From contig KL197745.1 of NCBI GenBank assembly GCA_000697665.1, positions 174,665 to 222,323 on the forward strand: a stretch of DNA of 47,659 bases. The letters run 5' to 3'. The DNA is from Jaapia argillacea MUCL 33604 (Eukaryota > Basidiomycota > Agaricomycetes > Jaapiales > Jaapiaceae). Shown here piece by piece: positions 23,253 through 35,877 of this stretch (positions are counted from its first letter, which is position 1; the number at the start of each line of letters is the position of its first letter). A program made the position numbers and the translations under genes. The notes under the pieces are model-generated. The model was given only the letters and a program-made list of their open reading frames with translations, ran no database searches and had not been told where the DNA came from.

Positions 23253-23834
23253 ATGGTAAGCTCTCGGACCAAGTTTCTTTGAAAGTGAGCTGATGGATAG
23301 AGCCGTTCCATAGGCAGCAGAACCGACCTCGTCTCTTCCTCCAGAGACCATCGAGTTTGCTAACAGGATGTTTGACGCTGCTCGAGAAGGCAACTCCGAG
23401 CTTCTTGTGGCAGCCGTTAACGCAGGGCTACCTGTAAACCTCACAAACGACAAGGGTGAGCATCGTCAACCATCGCTGCAGATCATCGCTGCTAAGATAT
23501 CGATCCACTAGGGAACTCTCTTCTTATGCTCGCCGCCTACTCTGGGCATGATGGACTCGTTACATCGCTTCTCAACTCCGGGGCGGATCCAAACAGGCTC
23601 AACGACCGTCAACAATCACCTATTGCAGGTGCCGTTTTCAAAGGACATGACGCAGTCGTCAAGGCTTTACTGAGTAAGGGTGCCGACCCGAGATTAGGAA
23701 CACCAAGCGCTATCGAGAGTGCTTTCATGTTCGGCAAGCAGGATCTACTTGGGTTGATGGGAGCTAAAGAGGGTGACATAGGAGAGGAGGTGCCGAAACC
23801 AATCCCAAGGAGTGATGGTCCTAGCGGGTTGTAG
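23253..23834 (+). CDS. small ankyrin repeat protein; intron directly after the ATG
   Basis: Predicted 155-aa protein made almost entirely of ankyrin repeats, presumably a soluble protein-binding adaptor. Exons: the ATG alone at 23253-23255, then 23314-23455, then 23512-23834. Introns are 58 nt (GTAAGC...TAG) and 56 nt (GTGAGC...TAG). Repeats: RMFDAAREGNSELLVAAVNA, then SLLMLAAYSGHDGLVTSLLN with GADPN, then SPIAGAVFKGHDAVVKALLS with GADPR, and a degenerate cap (GKQDLLGLMGAKEGD). The one-codon first exon is inferred because ATG|AAEPTSSLPPETIEFA gives a natural start and the phase matches exactly; upstream frames give no better start. Similar short ankyrin proteins with the PPETIEFA start are common in fungi, but none has a defined role that I can cite with confidence. 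Confidence 0.8.
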
Positions 23835-23937
23835 AAACAAGCTGTTTGTGGTTTGTCCATTCATGTCTATGTGCGTTATGTATTACAAAATGTATTAAAT
23901 ATAGTATGTACCGAACAAGGAGGATGAGTCTTCGATC

Positions 23938-26900
23938 TCATCTTCCAACGCCCATCTCCCGTCCAATCTCCTTCAAACAATCCTTCGCCAATGACCTAGC
24001 ATCAAGCTCTCTCACCTCTTCTACATCTTCATCGCCACTCGAACGACCCGACCTATCCTTTTGCTTGATAGCTACCCAAGCCTTGGGCACTGGACGCGGG
24101 GCAGCAGCAATCTCACAAAGAACGTCGTAGAAATGGAATAGGTGTGCTTTGGGTGAACGTCTGACAGCATCTGCAATGAGGGCTGATGGTGGTAGGGAAG
24201 AATCGATAGCTACAACCAGTACGCAGTTAGAGAGTGGGATCAAACGCCAATCAAGAACAGAGAACTCACGAGACTGTTCAACACAGAAATTCGATGGGGA
24301 ATCCGACAATGCTGCCCACAGCGAACCCGGCCACAATGTCAACTCGTGGAGTTTCCTCAAAATGTACAACAGCTCTTCTTCTCTCGTTCTGCGGGCATCA
24401 CCTCAGCGAAACGTCAGGACACAAATCATGAACGACTGACCTCGGGAACGGCATCCCACCTCGGAGACCTTCATCGGCCACATAACTCAGAAGCGACATC
24501 CGACACCTACTCAAAAGCGAAGAAAGACTTAGAGCCGCTACCCTCCTGCGTGAGGCTTCACCATCTGAGAATTCAGAACGTCGGTCCTGTCAGACGTGGG
24601 CAGTTAATAGAACCAAGGAAATAAACGAACCTTTGGCAGTATCCGAGCAGATCAGGAAGAGAAGATCAAGACACCAATAAGAAAACCTCTCTCGTGGGAC
24701 AGTACTACTTTGCTCCGTCGTGCCCAGCGCATAATTTCTATCCTCATCCAAAACACCATTACCCTGCACCGACTTCTTTCCTTTGGCTTGTTTCGGGGCA
24801 ACTTTAACGTCGCCAGTACTATCGGCGCCACTACCGCCCGAGAAACCGATCGGGAGACGATACTCTACTATCTTGCTCCCTTGTGCAACCACTTTGGCCA
24901 ACTGAATGACCAAGTAGTCAGGTACGCGAGGATCTCCAAGGTGTGGGATGACGTCGATTTCGAGTGATGCAACAAGGGAAAGGTCGAAGTTCTCTTCAGC
25001 TTCTTGAGCCTCGAGAGATAGTGACTCAATGGAGGAGCTAGAAAAGATTGTGGGGGTTCAACGGATCAGATGGGAGGCTATCGAAGAGATGAGGGTAGCG
25101 TACCAATCAGCCAAGATACCTCCCCGAAAGACGTCAAGGACATGTCGCCAAATACCTTCGACTCTTTCATCCGGAATATCTTTCAGATGATGGCGTTCAA
25201 TAAGGGCATCAAAGGGAGGAACTTCCACCTACTGTTCTTGAAACTCTTGATCTGCTCGCCGCAACCCTTTACGATCTTGAGGAATGAGGTGGTGGCAGTC
25301 TTCCATAGTGGTGGATCTTTCCCAAACTTCGAAGGCGCAGGACACTCATACTTGAGCTTGATCGGTATTGAGTATCCCTGATAACAAGGTCTTTGTTGAG
25401 GTGGATAAGAGAGATAACGACCATATGAATTCTTACAGAGATGACTACTTCCAAAGTTCCATCAGCGTAGATCTCCTGATTATCTTGGAATTTCGTGTAA
25501 AGATCGACAAGCATAGGCATACACTTCTTGGCGAGTGCAATATACGTGATTCGTTTCTGAATTTGTGAACTCGTCGACCGTTTGATGGAATCGGATACGA
25601 GCGAAGAGCTGGAAGGAACCATGGGCACTGGAGCTTGGACGTCGAAGGCAGCGACAAACGGGAGAGTGACGTATTCGGAGAGATCCCGAAGGACGAGGGA
25701 AGGGACACCAGATCCTGATAACGAGATGGTGGAGACAGTTTCGATGACGACGGCCTGTGTAACGAGGTGTGAAAACTGGCAACAATCTTATATTGGAGAT
25801 ACACTTACCTGAACTGGTGTCAGCCCGTCGATATCTGGTCTATAGTCGGGCGAGTTTTGGTATGTGAGGACGCCTGGATAACATCAGGAAAGGAAGCGTA
25901 AATACAAGAAAAGTGTTCACCTTTCAAGATCGCCATTAGACGTCCCAGACGTTCGAGTGGCCATTCTTGGCCTTCGAGGCTCAGTCTAACAGTCCTTGTA
26001 CTTCTGATAACATCCACGAAAGCCACAAGGCTTTCCTGAGTGAAAGGTTTCAGACCACTCTGCGCGTAATGTGGTCCTCCTCTCTTCAACACTGCACCCC
26101 CAATCTCATCGCACGCTTGCCAAACTCTCTCCCACGACTCAAGCACTCGTTCCTTCTGCTCTGGTACAACCCCAGCGGACGCGGCAATAGCCTTTTCCAA
26201 ACAGCGTAGAGCTGGCGCGTTCGTGGTCCGGCTATCGAATAAAACGGAATCTTGGATGTGCATGACGAAAACGTCCCAGGCCTTCGAAAACGAATCCAGA
26301 TATATGATCTTCAACGCGAGGAAATCATGGAAGATGTTCCCAATGGATTGTAGAGCAAGGACTTTCGACTCGTCCCATTCTTGATCAGAAGGCGGTGACA
26401 TTTCTGTCGTTCCTCCAAGGGATGGAGAACCCAGATTTCGGCGCATGGCGGCTGTGATGGAATCTAGCAAAGGAAAGGTGACTTTCCAAATACATTCGTC
26501 CCAAGTCTCGAGACTCAACGTGGCGCCGTAGAGTTGGATAGATCGGAAAAGCGTCTGGATGGCTCCCACACGCACCTCCGGCCGAGCGTCGGTACACAAA
26601 CCCAAAACTTCGAGTAGGAGGGACATCCAAAGCGCACTATATTCCGGCTCCTTCTCGCTATCCTTCCTTTTCGACTGGATGGAGTCCGATACACCCCAAA
26701 GTAAACTTTCAGCAGCAGTCAGAGCGATATTGGTATCAGCCTGCCGTCCGAACTGGCCCAAAGTCGTGATACAGAGACGCAAATGCTCAGGAGAGAGCAA
26801 AGATAACATCTCGCACACCAAAGTCAAGGACTGGAAAGCCACCTTGATATTGGCCGTGTAGTTCTTCTCTGTAGTATATCCCAAAGGAGGAGGTTTAGGT

Positions 26901-29900
26901 CGGGTCGTCGTCAAAGAAGCCGAACTATTCGCGGGCGACGAAGGGAAAGCAGGCTTGCAGACGCTTCCCAACATTTGGAAAATAGTCTCCCATCCAACGA
27001 CCAACGTATGACCAGAAGCCAACAAGATCTGATGGAGAGTCTCAAGACCCATCCTCTTGATCTCCGAATTGATATTGGATCCAGGGATACCAACAGCATG
27101 ATCGGACATGACTTGTTGAGCCAATACATCCAACACACGACGTTGAACCTTCCCTTGTAACTCTCCCGGAGAAGACAAGTTCCGAGGGATGACGATCAGG
27201 ATATCATCCAACGTCCGAGCAGCTTGAATTCGGATGGATTGAGGGGCGAGGGGTAGGAGGATAACTGATAGGAGGTGGACGGTGATCGTGTCCCAAGCCA
27301 CATCGGGCGAACGATAAACGAGACGATGGATATTCGATAGGGCGACACCTCCAAGCTTGTTGATGCCAAAATCACCAGATCTCTACAAACAAAAAGGCCG
27401 GAGTATCAGCAACCTACCACATACACAAACAACAACCAAAAAAAAACACCTACCAAAGTCCGACTAGGAGGCAAATGAATCCCACTAACCCTCCTCCTAT
27501 GAGCAGCGTCCACAGGAGCCAACAACGAACCCCCAGGACTACTAACATCCTCACTAGACTCTTTCGCATCTCCTCCTCCAACCACACTCGGTACCTGAGT
27601 CTGCATCCCTACCATCTCTCCACTAAGTTTACAAAGCGCCTCAACGAAATTCTTGAAAGCTCCATCATCCAGATTCTTCGACGCGTCAAACAACCTCTGG
27701 ATCGCACTCAACACACTCTCCGCGTCCAAATCCGACAATAACGGGTGCCTCGGCGCAGTTTGCTGCAGCTGCTGAGGACCACCGGAAGCACTGGGTGCAG
27801 GTAACCCAGTAGAAACCGACCTCAATCCAGGCCCAACACTCCCACCCCTCCCAACCTTAGTCCCCTTAAACGTCAACACATAATCCGCATTCTGCAACGC
27901 TTCCAAAACCCCAAACCACCCCTCCCCAAGACTGCCCGCCAAAAACAACGCACTCGAAACCAACACTTTCAAACACGCCAAATTCCTCTCCGATAACCCA
28001 GGTGGTTGAACCGGTCCGCTCAATCCCAAGTTCTCCGAGAAGGCTGTAGTGGCTGTGCGTGGTGTCGACGGTTCCATGTATGATTGGTCCAAACTTGACA
28101 CTACACGTGAAGGGATGGCGAATTTTGATAGGGAGGTTACGAATGCGTCTCGGGGGGTGGTAAGACCTAACATCCCAGAAACGTTTGTCATCGCTTGATA
28201 ACTAGCCAATACGTCCACGAATAACTCGTCTGAGAGGTTGGTGGAGATTATGAACGATAATGCAGCTAGTAAGGCTGGCCAACCGTCTTCGACCATCGCA
28301 TAAACGGTTTTGAGTTGTTTCGTTATAGGTTCGTCTGAGGGTAGAGTTGATATTTCTAGAGAGGGGGGTGCGCGAACTGCTGCGTCTCCTGCTGCTCTAG
28401 GTCTTTGAACCATGATGGAGTTATAAACGGGACCGGCGAAGGAAGCGAAACCTTCGCAGATGGATGCTATGCATTGCATACCCAAGAGATAGATGTATGA
28501 TTCGGGTATGGGAGGCGCGTCTGCCTTGTCGAGCTGATCGATACTGTCAAACGCAAAAAGCATCAACTCCAACCCCATCACAACAAGAGTGCATAATGGG
28601 AGATAACTGACCACTGCAACTTCATAGCCGACCTCCCCAAACTCAACCCCACTTCCGACCCCATCATACCCACAACCCCCGAAACAGCAGCATTAGCCAC
28701 AATCCCCGCCATCCCCACCACCCCTCCCCCAACACTCTCAAACCCACTCGTACTAGTCGCTTCACTCATCTGCGCCCCCACCACTCCCACTCCACCCATC
28801 TGAGCAGACGATCCCAAGAGGTGTGGTTTTTCTGTTAGGAGACGTTTGAGGGATGTTATTAGGGAGGAGAAGATTGGGGAGGAGGGGTGGGATGTGTCGT
28901 AGAGGGTGTGGATGGAACGCATTAGGTCTGCGTCGTTACATAACCTGTTGTCAACACCAAATAAAAGAACGCGTATTGTTGCGTCAGTGGGATGGATGGA
29001 TGGATGGATGGATGGAGTGGGAAGGGGGGTGGATACGTACCCTCTCATAATCTCCATAGCTAGAACCCTCATCCATTGAGGTCTCGGTGTAACGTGGTCA
29101 CCACTATGCCCGTCACTCTCGCCTCCGATTATTTTGATTAACAACATCAAGAAAACCTCTGCTTCCGTCCCCAATTCCGCCAAGAACTGTTTCACTAGTA
29201 AGAACACTACTCGGGTGGAGCGTAGTGTGAGGGGGAAGACTGGATGTTCGGAGAGAGATTTGAGGAGGAGTGGACAGAGGTGGTGGCGGAGTAAAAGGAG
29301 GAGTTCTGATCTCTTTTTGATCGAGGTCGTAATATCGCATGAGCTAAGGGAGAGAAAGAGGAGAAGGAAGGACGAACCTTTCTAAACAACTCATGATAAT
29401 TCGTCATCACACTCTCAATCAACTCCAACGCAAAAGTCTTATGCAACCAATCCAACTTCAAGAACCCCGGGTTCTCACCATTAGCCAACAAACACAAATC
29501 TTCAAAAACAGCGAAAGCATCGCATGCTGAAGGTCCCAATAATTTTTGTGTGCCGTCTGGGAGGGTGGTGGGTGTTAATTGATTTGGTTGGGGTTCGTTG
29601 GCTTGTCGGTCTTCGTCTACTACTTTGTCTACTACGAACATGACTAGTTGGCGGAGTGTTGCTGCTGCTGTTGAAGATACCACCGCGATCCTCGATTCTT
29701 GTAATTTGAAGCAGAGGAGTAAGGCCTACACACCACCACCACACAATCAATCAACATTCCTCTTCCCCCAAGATCAAGAAAAGGAACAGACGTACATCAC
29801 CCAACAACTCCCCATGTATCGCCGGAAAGTTCGTTATGAGCGAAAGCAATGTTTGTAGGATACGTAATTGGATATCGACGCCTTGACTCATACAATCGCC

Positions 29901-30421
29901 CATCGTAGTAACGATAAGTGGTACAGCTGACATTGGGACGGCTTTGAGAGAGATGAGGCGGGTTAAGGAGCCTAGGGATATAGCGACTACTTTGGCGTTC
30001 TTGGTTGCGCATCCCATGAATACGGGTCGGAGGAGGTCGTCTGATTGAGGTCCATCTAACCCCGGGGTTTTAAGATACGAGGTGGGTGGTGAGGGGAGGG
30101 GGGAGGGAGGGGCGTACCTGCGGAGAGGCTGAGAGTGGCTTGCTCGGGAGAAGCTCGAAGGATGGCCAATGACTTTTCAGCTGCCTTTACTCATCCCAAC
30201 CCAACACACATAAAGATTAGTTCAATACCACCTATCCAGGAAAGAATAGGTAGGAATCGACAAACACCTCGCGGACTTCTGGATGTTTCCTTCTAGTCTC
30301 GCTGGCTAGGGACTTGAGAAGTGGATCAAATCAGGTGGTTAGAGTCAGATTCGAGACTTCACTAAGGGGAGTAAGATGAGCTTACTTGTAGCTCTGTTAC
30401 CAGAAATGCGAGTGAACTCAT
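23938..30421 (-). CDS. MON2: MON2-family Golgi/endosome trafficking protein
   Basis: Seventeen exons add up to 5,436 coding bases and 1,811 aa, the size expected for Mon2, a large Arf-GEF-related scaffold without a Sec7 domain that acts at the trans-Golgi/endosome with Dopey and flippase partners. All 16 introns (46-96 nt) keep phase. Exons: 30421-30386, 30312-30268, 30184-30118, 30055-29796, 29725-29378, 29312-29041, 28944-28615, 28543-27454, 27382-25921, 25873-25809, 25754-25437, 25377-25233, 25179-25104, 25037-24631, 24564-24441, 24388-24270, 24209-23938. The start MSSLAFLVTELQ, the DCB-like SLASETRRKHPEVRE, the HUS-like FALELIESVMTNYHELF and the C-terminal IPIKLKYECPAPSKFGKDPP are recognisable landmarks of the family. 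Two introns use GTTCGT donors. The 3' end lies about 100 bases from the ankyrin gene's stop. Confidence 0.9.
28990..29016. repeat. (GGAT)n microsatellite in a MON2 intron
   Basis: Six perfect GGAT units plus GGA lie inside the 96-nt MON2 intron at 28945-29040, close to its donor. It is probably length-variable and without coding effect. Confidence 0.9.
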
Positions 30422-31933
30422 TGCGTTAACCGCTTTGTTGAAGTTGAATCTTCTGCTGAGGCAATTGGATGATTATTATACACGGCCAGGTTTAGTTGGA
30501 CAGCAGGTTGAAATGGAAGCAAAGAGATTAGCGGGTTGACATTGTTCCTGTCGCTGGCTGAGGTGTTCGCAGTTAGGCGCAGGCGTGGCACGTGGGCCGC
30601 AGTCCGTATTTGGTAACCGGCGCTTGGCGCAGATCGATCACGACGGCGATGACGACGACTACGAATGCAACAACGGCGGTCATGGACATGCTCATCATCC
30701 TCTTTGTCTCGAAAGGTTGGGTGAACTATCGAGTTGGAACGCCCCTGTCGAAGCACCGACACTTATACAAGTACTAGTCCCCCTCCTTCCATCACTTCGT
30801 CGGCGTGGCTGGAGCTCATGCATTTTACAAATCTCTGCCTCGAAAAGAGGGAAGACTAACCAACCTATCCACGCACCTCGCTCTGCTGCTATCATCGCCG
30901 CTTTTTCACCACCGTTTTCTGCACCATCGCAGGCGACATCAACGCACCAACCTAACTTTCATCTCATCCCCTCCTCTCCTGCTGGTCTACTGGAATGTCC
31001 ACAACTAACCTACCCGTCGCACGAACCCTCCCTCTATAATCCACTCTTCTATTGTCTACCTCTTTCTGGATCCCTTCAATTCGCTTTGACCTCATCCCAG
31101 CAATTGTTCGAAACTACCAATATCGTCTCTCTGCAAGAGCATACAGTCACTCCCAGCACCCGGGGTTTCCACCTTCCCTCACTAGGCTTTTGGGCTTGGG
31201 TACTCGGTTGTCGTCACTCAAGAGTTCAGCTCTCCCGGATTCTGGCGGTCCATCGATACCTGTCCTGCTATTGTCCACTCGGACCTGAATCGCAGCTTTC
31301 ATGCTTTGACCACTTACCAATCCCAGCAATTGTTCCAAAAACCTCACTGCTTCCTCACTCCATGACCTTCCGGAGTAACCAAAGCGCAAGCCCGAACATC
31401 TCCTTACCAACGACAACTCTCCAACCTTTCATCACCTCCAGGCTAAAGCACACACACGACTCTGCCCCAAGCGTCCCACGACCTCTTCCAAACCAAGCAC
31501 GTCTCCACTTTCAACACGGATCTAAAATTCCAAGCTCCATTCGACAATTCCCATCCAAAGCAACTCTCCAACCCGTCCATCACGATTTCTCTCCTTTCAG
31601 GCTAAAGCAACCACGACCGCCCTATGACCCACTCCCAAACCAAGCAAACCCATACCTCCAACGCTTGGATCAAATATCCAAGCTTCCTCCCATACCAACC
31701 ACATCCGCACTGACCCCCGCCCTCATCGAAGCTAAAGCCACCTCGATTGCTTACCATGTAAGGCTATTCTACACTCTGAGCCACTCGTTGATTGCTCTAC
31801 CAACAGATTTCGCTCGAAATGGATGGGCGGAGGGCGCAGGTATATAAATGGAGGGGTTTGGAGGTGGGGAGAGAGCATTCCTCAGACGACCTTCACTTGC
31901 CCTTTACGCCGTTCTTACCTTTGACCCCTCGAG
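30422..31933 (+). promoter_or_regulatory. long upstream region of C2H2 copy 2, conserved with copy 1
   Basis: From about 30598 to the ATG at 31934 this matches the region upstream of the first C2H2 gene. TATATAAA is at 31841-31848, 93 bases before the ATG. Identical blocks lie at 31778-31796 (GAGCCACTCGTTGATTGCT) and 31804-31827 (24 bases). GCTAAAGC occurs at 31442, 31601 and 31731. A second conserved cluster around 31258-31340 shares CAGCAATTGTTC-type sequence, a motif also present near 31098. A long open frame (30585-31847) with a GTG start covers the region, but the matching frame is broken in the other copy, so I do not call it a gene. The 177 bases next to MON2 must hold the MON2 promoter. 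Confidence 0.7.
31414..31707 (+). repeat. 147-bp tandem duplication in the C2H2 copy 2 promoter
   Basis: Two diverged units start with CAACTCTCCAACC at 31414 and 31561. Each contains GCTAAAGC (31442, 31601) and CCAAACCAAGCA and ends near TCCAAGCT. The first C2H2 gene's promoter appears to carry only one unit (near 7460-7580), so the duplication probably arose in this copy. Confidence 0.65.
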
Positions 31934-33075
31934 ATGCCTTGCGAACGTACACCAACCACCACCGAACCCACCCCCACTCCCGTACGTACTCCCCTCTCCC
32001 CCCCATCGAATTCTCTTGGATCCAGCTGATTTGAAGACAGGAAAGAAATCTGTACCTGCCGATTGTGAAGTATGTGGAAAGACGATCAGGCGAGCGGCGG
32101 ATATGCCTAGGCATATGAAGATACACGCTACGAACCAAGATGAGCTGTACGTCCCCCTCCTCCTCCCCTTCCCCTTCCCTCTCGACACCTAACACTGAAC
32201 TAACCAACCAAACCTCCGATAGGAAACTCTATTGCCCAGAGTGTAACAAAGGCTTCCTACAAAAATCCAATCTGAACACTCACATAGACGCGAAGCAGTA
32301 CGTTCCCCCTCCCCTCCTTCCCAATAAGTAACCCCCGGATTAACGCCCCACCCCCATTGTGTGTAGTTCGAAAATCCGATCAAAGAAATGCCCTGAATCA
32401 GGATGTCCTTTCGCCACTAGTGATCCTGGGTCTTTGACGAGGCATAGGAAGAGAATGCATGGATACGAACCTAAAGCCCGACGCAAGGCCACCAACTCGT
32501 CTTCCACATCTACGCTTATCACTACTCGCCCACCTCCATCTTCGACGTCCTCCCCGGCTGAGTCGAATTCCGATATGGAGAGTAGCGAGGAGGAATTACG
32601 GTACCCGTCCCCCTCACCCGAACATCAGGCTCTGTTCCTCTCACACGACTACATCCATTCCCGATTCACCATCCCCACCAACCAACCAGTCCAACACCAC
32701 CACTCTTCGTCTGATTCGCCAGTCCCGAGGCATCTTGAGGTTGCGGGTGGTACGGCTTTTGATGGGAGGGTGTTTCAGGGCATGCAGGGATTCGGCGGTT
32801 CGCGAGGTTATGAAGGGATTCGATCGTCCAGGTTCTCTTATCCCCCCGTCGACACTCCAACCCACTTGATTTACTCTCCCAACTACCCGACACACCAGGT
32901 ATACAGACATGTCGATGGGAACGCGACGAACTTCGAGTTACCACTACCTATGAGTCCAACCTCATCCATACACTCTCCTACTTCTTCAACCTCGTCGCGT
33001 TCTTCCCGATCGTCGGTGGATGGGTATCCGTCTGGGCAAGCAATCACACCCCGCACTTTGAATTGGGCTTTGTGA
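31934..33075 (+). CDS. three-finger C2H2 zinc finger protein, copy 2
   Basis: Probable nuclear transcription factor of 313 aa in four exons (31934-31981, 32037-32146, 32223-32297, 32367-33075). Exon 1 encodes MPCERTPTTTEPTPTP. Finger 1 is CEVCGKTIRRAADMPRHMKIH, finger 2 LYCPECNKGFLQKSNLNTHI with its last His made across the exon 3/4 junction, and finger 3 KKCPESGCPFATSDPGSLTRH followed by RKRMH, with four residues between its cysteines. Downstream are an acidic patch (SDMESSEEE) and the block VPRHLEVAGGTAFDGRVFQG shared with copy 1 at 5782-7134, followed by a Ser-rich end. It is shorter than copy 1 mainly in the disordered tail. The copies are inverted relative to each other. Function and targets are unknown. 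Confidence 0.86.
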
Positions 33076-34028
33076 TGGGACGATGATACGTTTTCTTTTT
33101 CGTTGGGTTTTGGGGTATGTGTTGTATCTATCTATGTGTTATCATCTCCATGTATAGGACATGCCCTCCTTCGTATACAATTGAATCGAATTTCTACTTC
33201 AATACGGACGCCGAGTTGCCCATACCGCATTGCCCCTCATGCGCAGCTCTCGGTCGGCCTCCTCTTCGACACTTGATCCCCCACGACGGTATCTCCATCC
33301 ATAAGTAGAGCCGCAGCATCATTTCGACCTTCCCTGTCGCCATGGACACTTTCGCCAAGGGCGGTAACGGCGATGTTCTCCCTATCGCTTCCCACTCTTG
33401 GCTAATTAACCCTTGGAAGTATATGAGACGTGGCGCTGGCTGCGTATCCCCAACCTATAGTTGTCTCACTGCAGTACAGTGTTGTGAAAGTACCACCGAG
33501 GAACGTTCCTCGCCGTTCAGTCTGCAGACTCCTCTGTGCAAAAGCCATGGATGATTTCATTTTTATTTCCCGGGATCTGTGATCTAAAATTGAAAATACA
33601 AAGGTTGTCCGGCAAGTCAAAAGCTGTGCGATCGGCAGTTGTGGCGGGGGTTACCTCACACCAACCATGCATCAACGGAGAGACCGCAGCAACCCTCCAC
33701 AACCACCACCCGGCGTCTCCAATTTTCCTTTCTTTCTTTCCTTCTTTCTTCTCCTTTAATTCCACTTCGCTATCGTCGTTTGCCAATTCATCATCACAAG
33801 ACGCACAGCGATTTTTCCGACCTGCGAGTTTGGGCCGTCTTTATCGCCCACGCTTTTAACTTGTTGGTACCGATATATCCACAACGTTCATCCGACTCTT
33901 CACTCGGAGCCGTAGCTTTTCGAATTTTTGGCTCCCAAAAGCCAAAGCTCTTTTGTTATCTCGCCACGACATATCATCGACCCCACTTCCCTGGACTCTA
34001 CACGAAGTAGGGAATCGGGATACTTAGG
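33076..34028. other. intergenic, no recognisable gene
   Basis: Holds the 3' flank of the second C2H2 gene and the promoter of the mannosyltransferase gene. Open frames are short and carry no domain. A pyrimidine-rich stretch with repeated TTTC lies around 33725-33760. Confidence 0.4.
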
Positions 34029-35877
34029 ATGATGAACGTGTCGCCTGTTGGGCGCTACATTATATTGGTCTTGGTCATACTCGTGCGTCCCCACTTTCCT
34101 TTGAAAATACCAATACTCACAATCACGGAACCCCCTTCTTGCTTTGTTCTCTCTCCAGATCGGCCTCCACTCACTGCTCTCATTCACCCACGAAGGCTAC
34201 AACTCCGCCACCTCAATCTCATCCCTAACATCCCAATGGCGCGGATCCACCCCATCCAACCCCAACGCCATCCCAGAGGATTACTACCCCCCACCCCCAC
34301 CATCCAACTCTAGTCAAACCGACACAGGTTTAGGCGCAGGAACGGATTTGGGGATACATCAAAGAAAGGCTAATGCGACGTTTGTGATGCTGGCTAGGAA
34401 TAGTGATATTGACGGTGCGGTGAGGAGTATGAGGGAAGCGGAGGATAGGTTTAATAAGAAGTTTGGGTATCCTTGGGTGTTTTTGAATGAGGAACCATTC
34501 ACGGATGAGTTCAAAAAGTGAGCCCTCTTCTTGTTGGTATTGAAGTTCCTTGACTCGTTTTGACCTTTCATCGATATAGACGTATCTCGGTTCTAACGGA
34601 TGCTCCAGTCCATTTTGGTCAAATACCGGCTTCGCATTGGTATCAACCAAGCTGGATAGATGAGGATAGAGCTGCTGCGTCTAGGAACGCGATGGTTTCG
34701 GAGAACGTGATTTATGGAGGGAGTGTATCATATAGGAATATGTGTCGCTTTAATTCAGGTGTGAGTGTCATTCCATTCCCACCCGCCCTTTCATTACCCC
34801 AATTCACACAATCCTCACTAATCTCTCTCCCATTTCTATTCACCCACCAGTTCTTCTTCAAACACGACCTATTGCAACCCTTCCGCTATTACTGGCGTGT
34901 TGAGCCTGACGTACACTTCCACTGCGATGTCGATTTCGATCCGTTTTTGTTCATGCAGGATCAACAAAAGATTTATGGTAATTCCCATAACCAGGACCAA
35001 GGAATCTTTACTGACTTGCTTTGATGTGAAGGGTTCACTATTACGATGTATGAATATGAGAGGACGATCACTACGTTATGGGACGCTGTTAAGGGTCTGT
35101 TTCTCTTGTCTCTTACTTCCTTCAACATCTTCGCCCCTCCACCCCTCCCCCTTATATCCCACTACCCTCTCTCCAATCCCCTCTCTCCTCTCTCCATCAA
35201 ACTGAACGAACATCCCACAGATTTCATGAAAGACTACCCACAATACGTCTCACCGGGTAACGCCATGAATTTCCTATCCGATAACGGAGGCTCAAGATAT
35301 AACCTATGTCATTGTACGTTTCCTCCCTCTCCCTTCCTCCGATCACATCTTGATTTCTCTCAAGTCTGGAGTAATTTCGAGATCGCCGATATGGATTTCT
35401 GGAGGGGAGAAGCTTACTCCGCCTTTTTTGATTATCTGGACAAGAGGGGTGGGTTCTATTACGAGGTTCGTCCCCACATATCCCTTTTCATTCCCATTAA
35501 GCCATCCTAACTCGTATATCCGCTAGCGCTGGGGAGACGCCCCAGTACACAGTATAGCGGCGGCACTCTTTGCCCGTTCAGACCAAATCCATTTCTTCAA
35601 TGAGATTGGGTACGAACATAACCCGTATACGCATTGTCCGCAGGGAGATGAGACCTGGAAGAGGGGGAAATGTAGTTGTGATCAAGGAAGGAGTTTTGGT
35701 GAGTTTTTCTCTTCCTTCGTCCTTGGATTTAAATGGGTTTTAGACGAGTTGGGGCGTGGATGACTTTCGTCTTGGGTGTCTCGTCGTCGTGTTCGTTGTT
35801 GAACTCGGTTGATTTTTCTAGATTATGATGGATACTCGTGCATGTGGCGTTGGGATCGGTTGTTGAACAATCGATGA
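34029..35877 (+). CDS. GT15 alpha-1,2-mannosyltransferase (KRE2/MNT1/KTR family)
   Basis: Golgi type II membrane enzyme of 401 aa that adds alpha-1,2-linked mannose from GDP-mannose to O- and N-linked glycans. Nine exons: 34029-34082, 34159-34517, 34580-34760, 34851-34977, 35032-35094, 35221-35313, 35365-35465, 35527-35698, 35822-35877. Residues 9-24 (RYIILVLVILIGLHSL) form the signal anchor, made across the first intron. Family landmarks in order: ATFVMLARN, FNKKFGYPWVFLNEEPF, IPASHWYQPSWIDE, YGGSVSYRNMCRFNSG, YYWRVEPDVHFHCDVDFDPF (211 on), YGFTITMYEYERTITTLW, SRYNLCHFWSNFEIADMDFW with the proposed catalytic Glu298, and RWGDAPVHSIAAALF. The length is normal for the family. An alternative start two codons apart (second Met) changes nothing important. 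Confidence 0.92.

Noticed and set aside
22988-23311. N-terminal extension of the F-box gene reading through to 23311
   Set aside because: It would overlap the ankyrin gene antisense, and the tandem copy starts at the matching Met (21224), supporting the Met at 22987.
30585-31847. 420-codon open frame upstream of the second C2H2 gene
   Set aside because: It starts with GTG, is low in complexity, and the matching region upstream of the first C2H2 gene does not keep the frame open. Regulatory DNA explains the conservation better.
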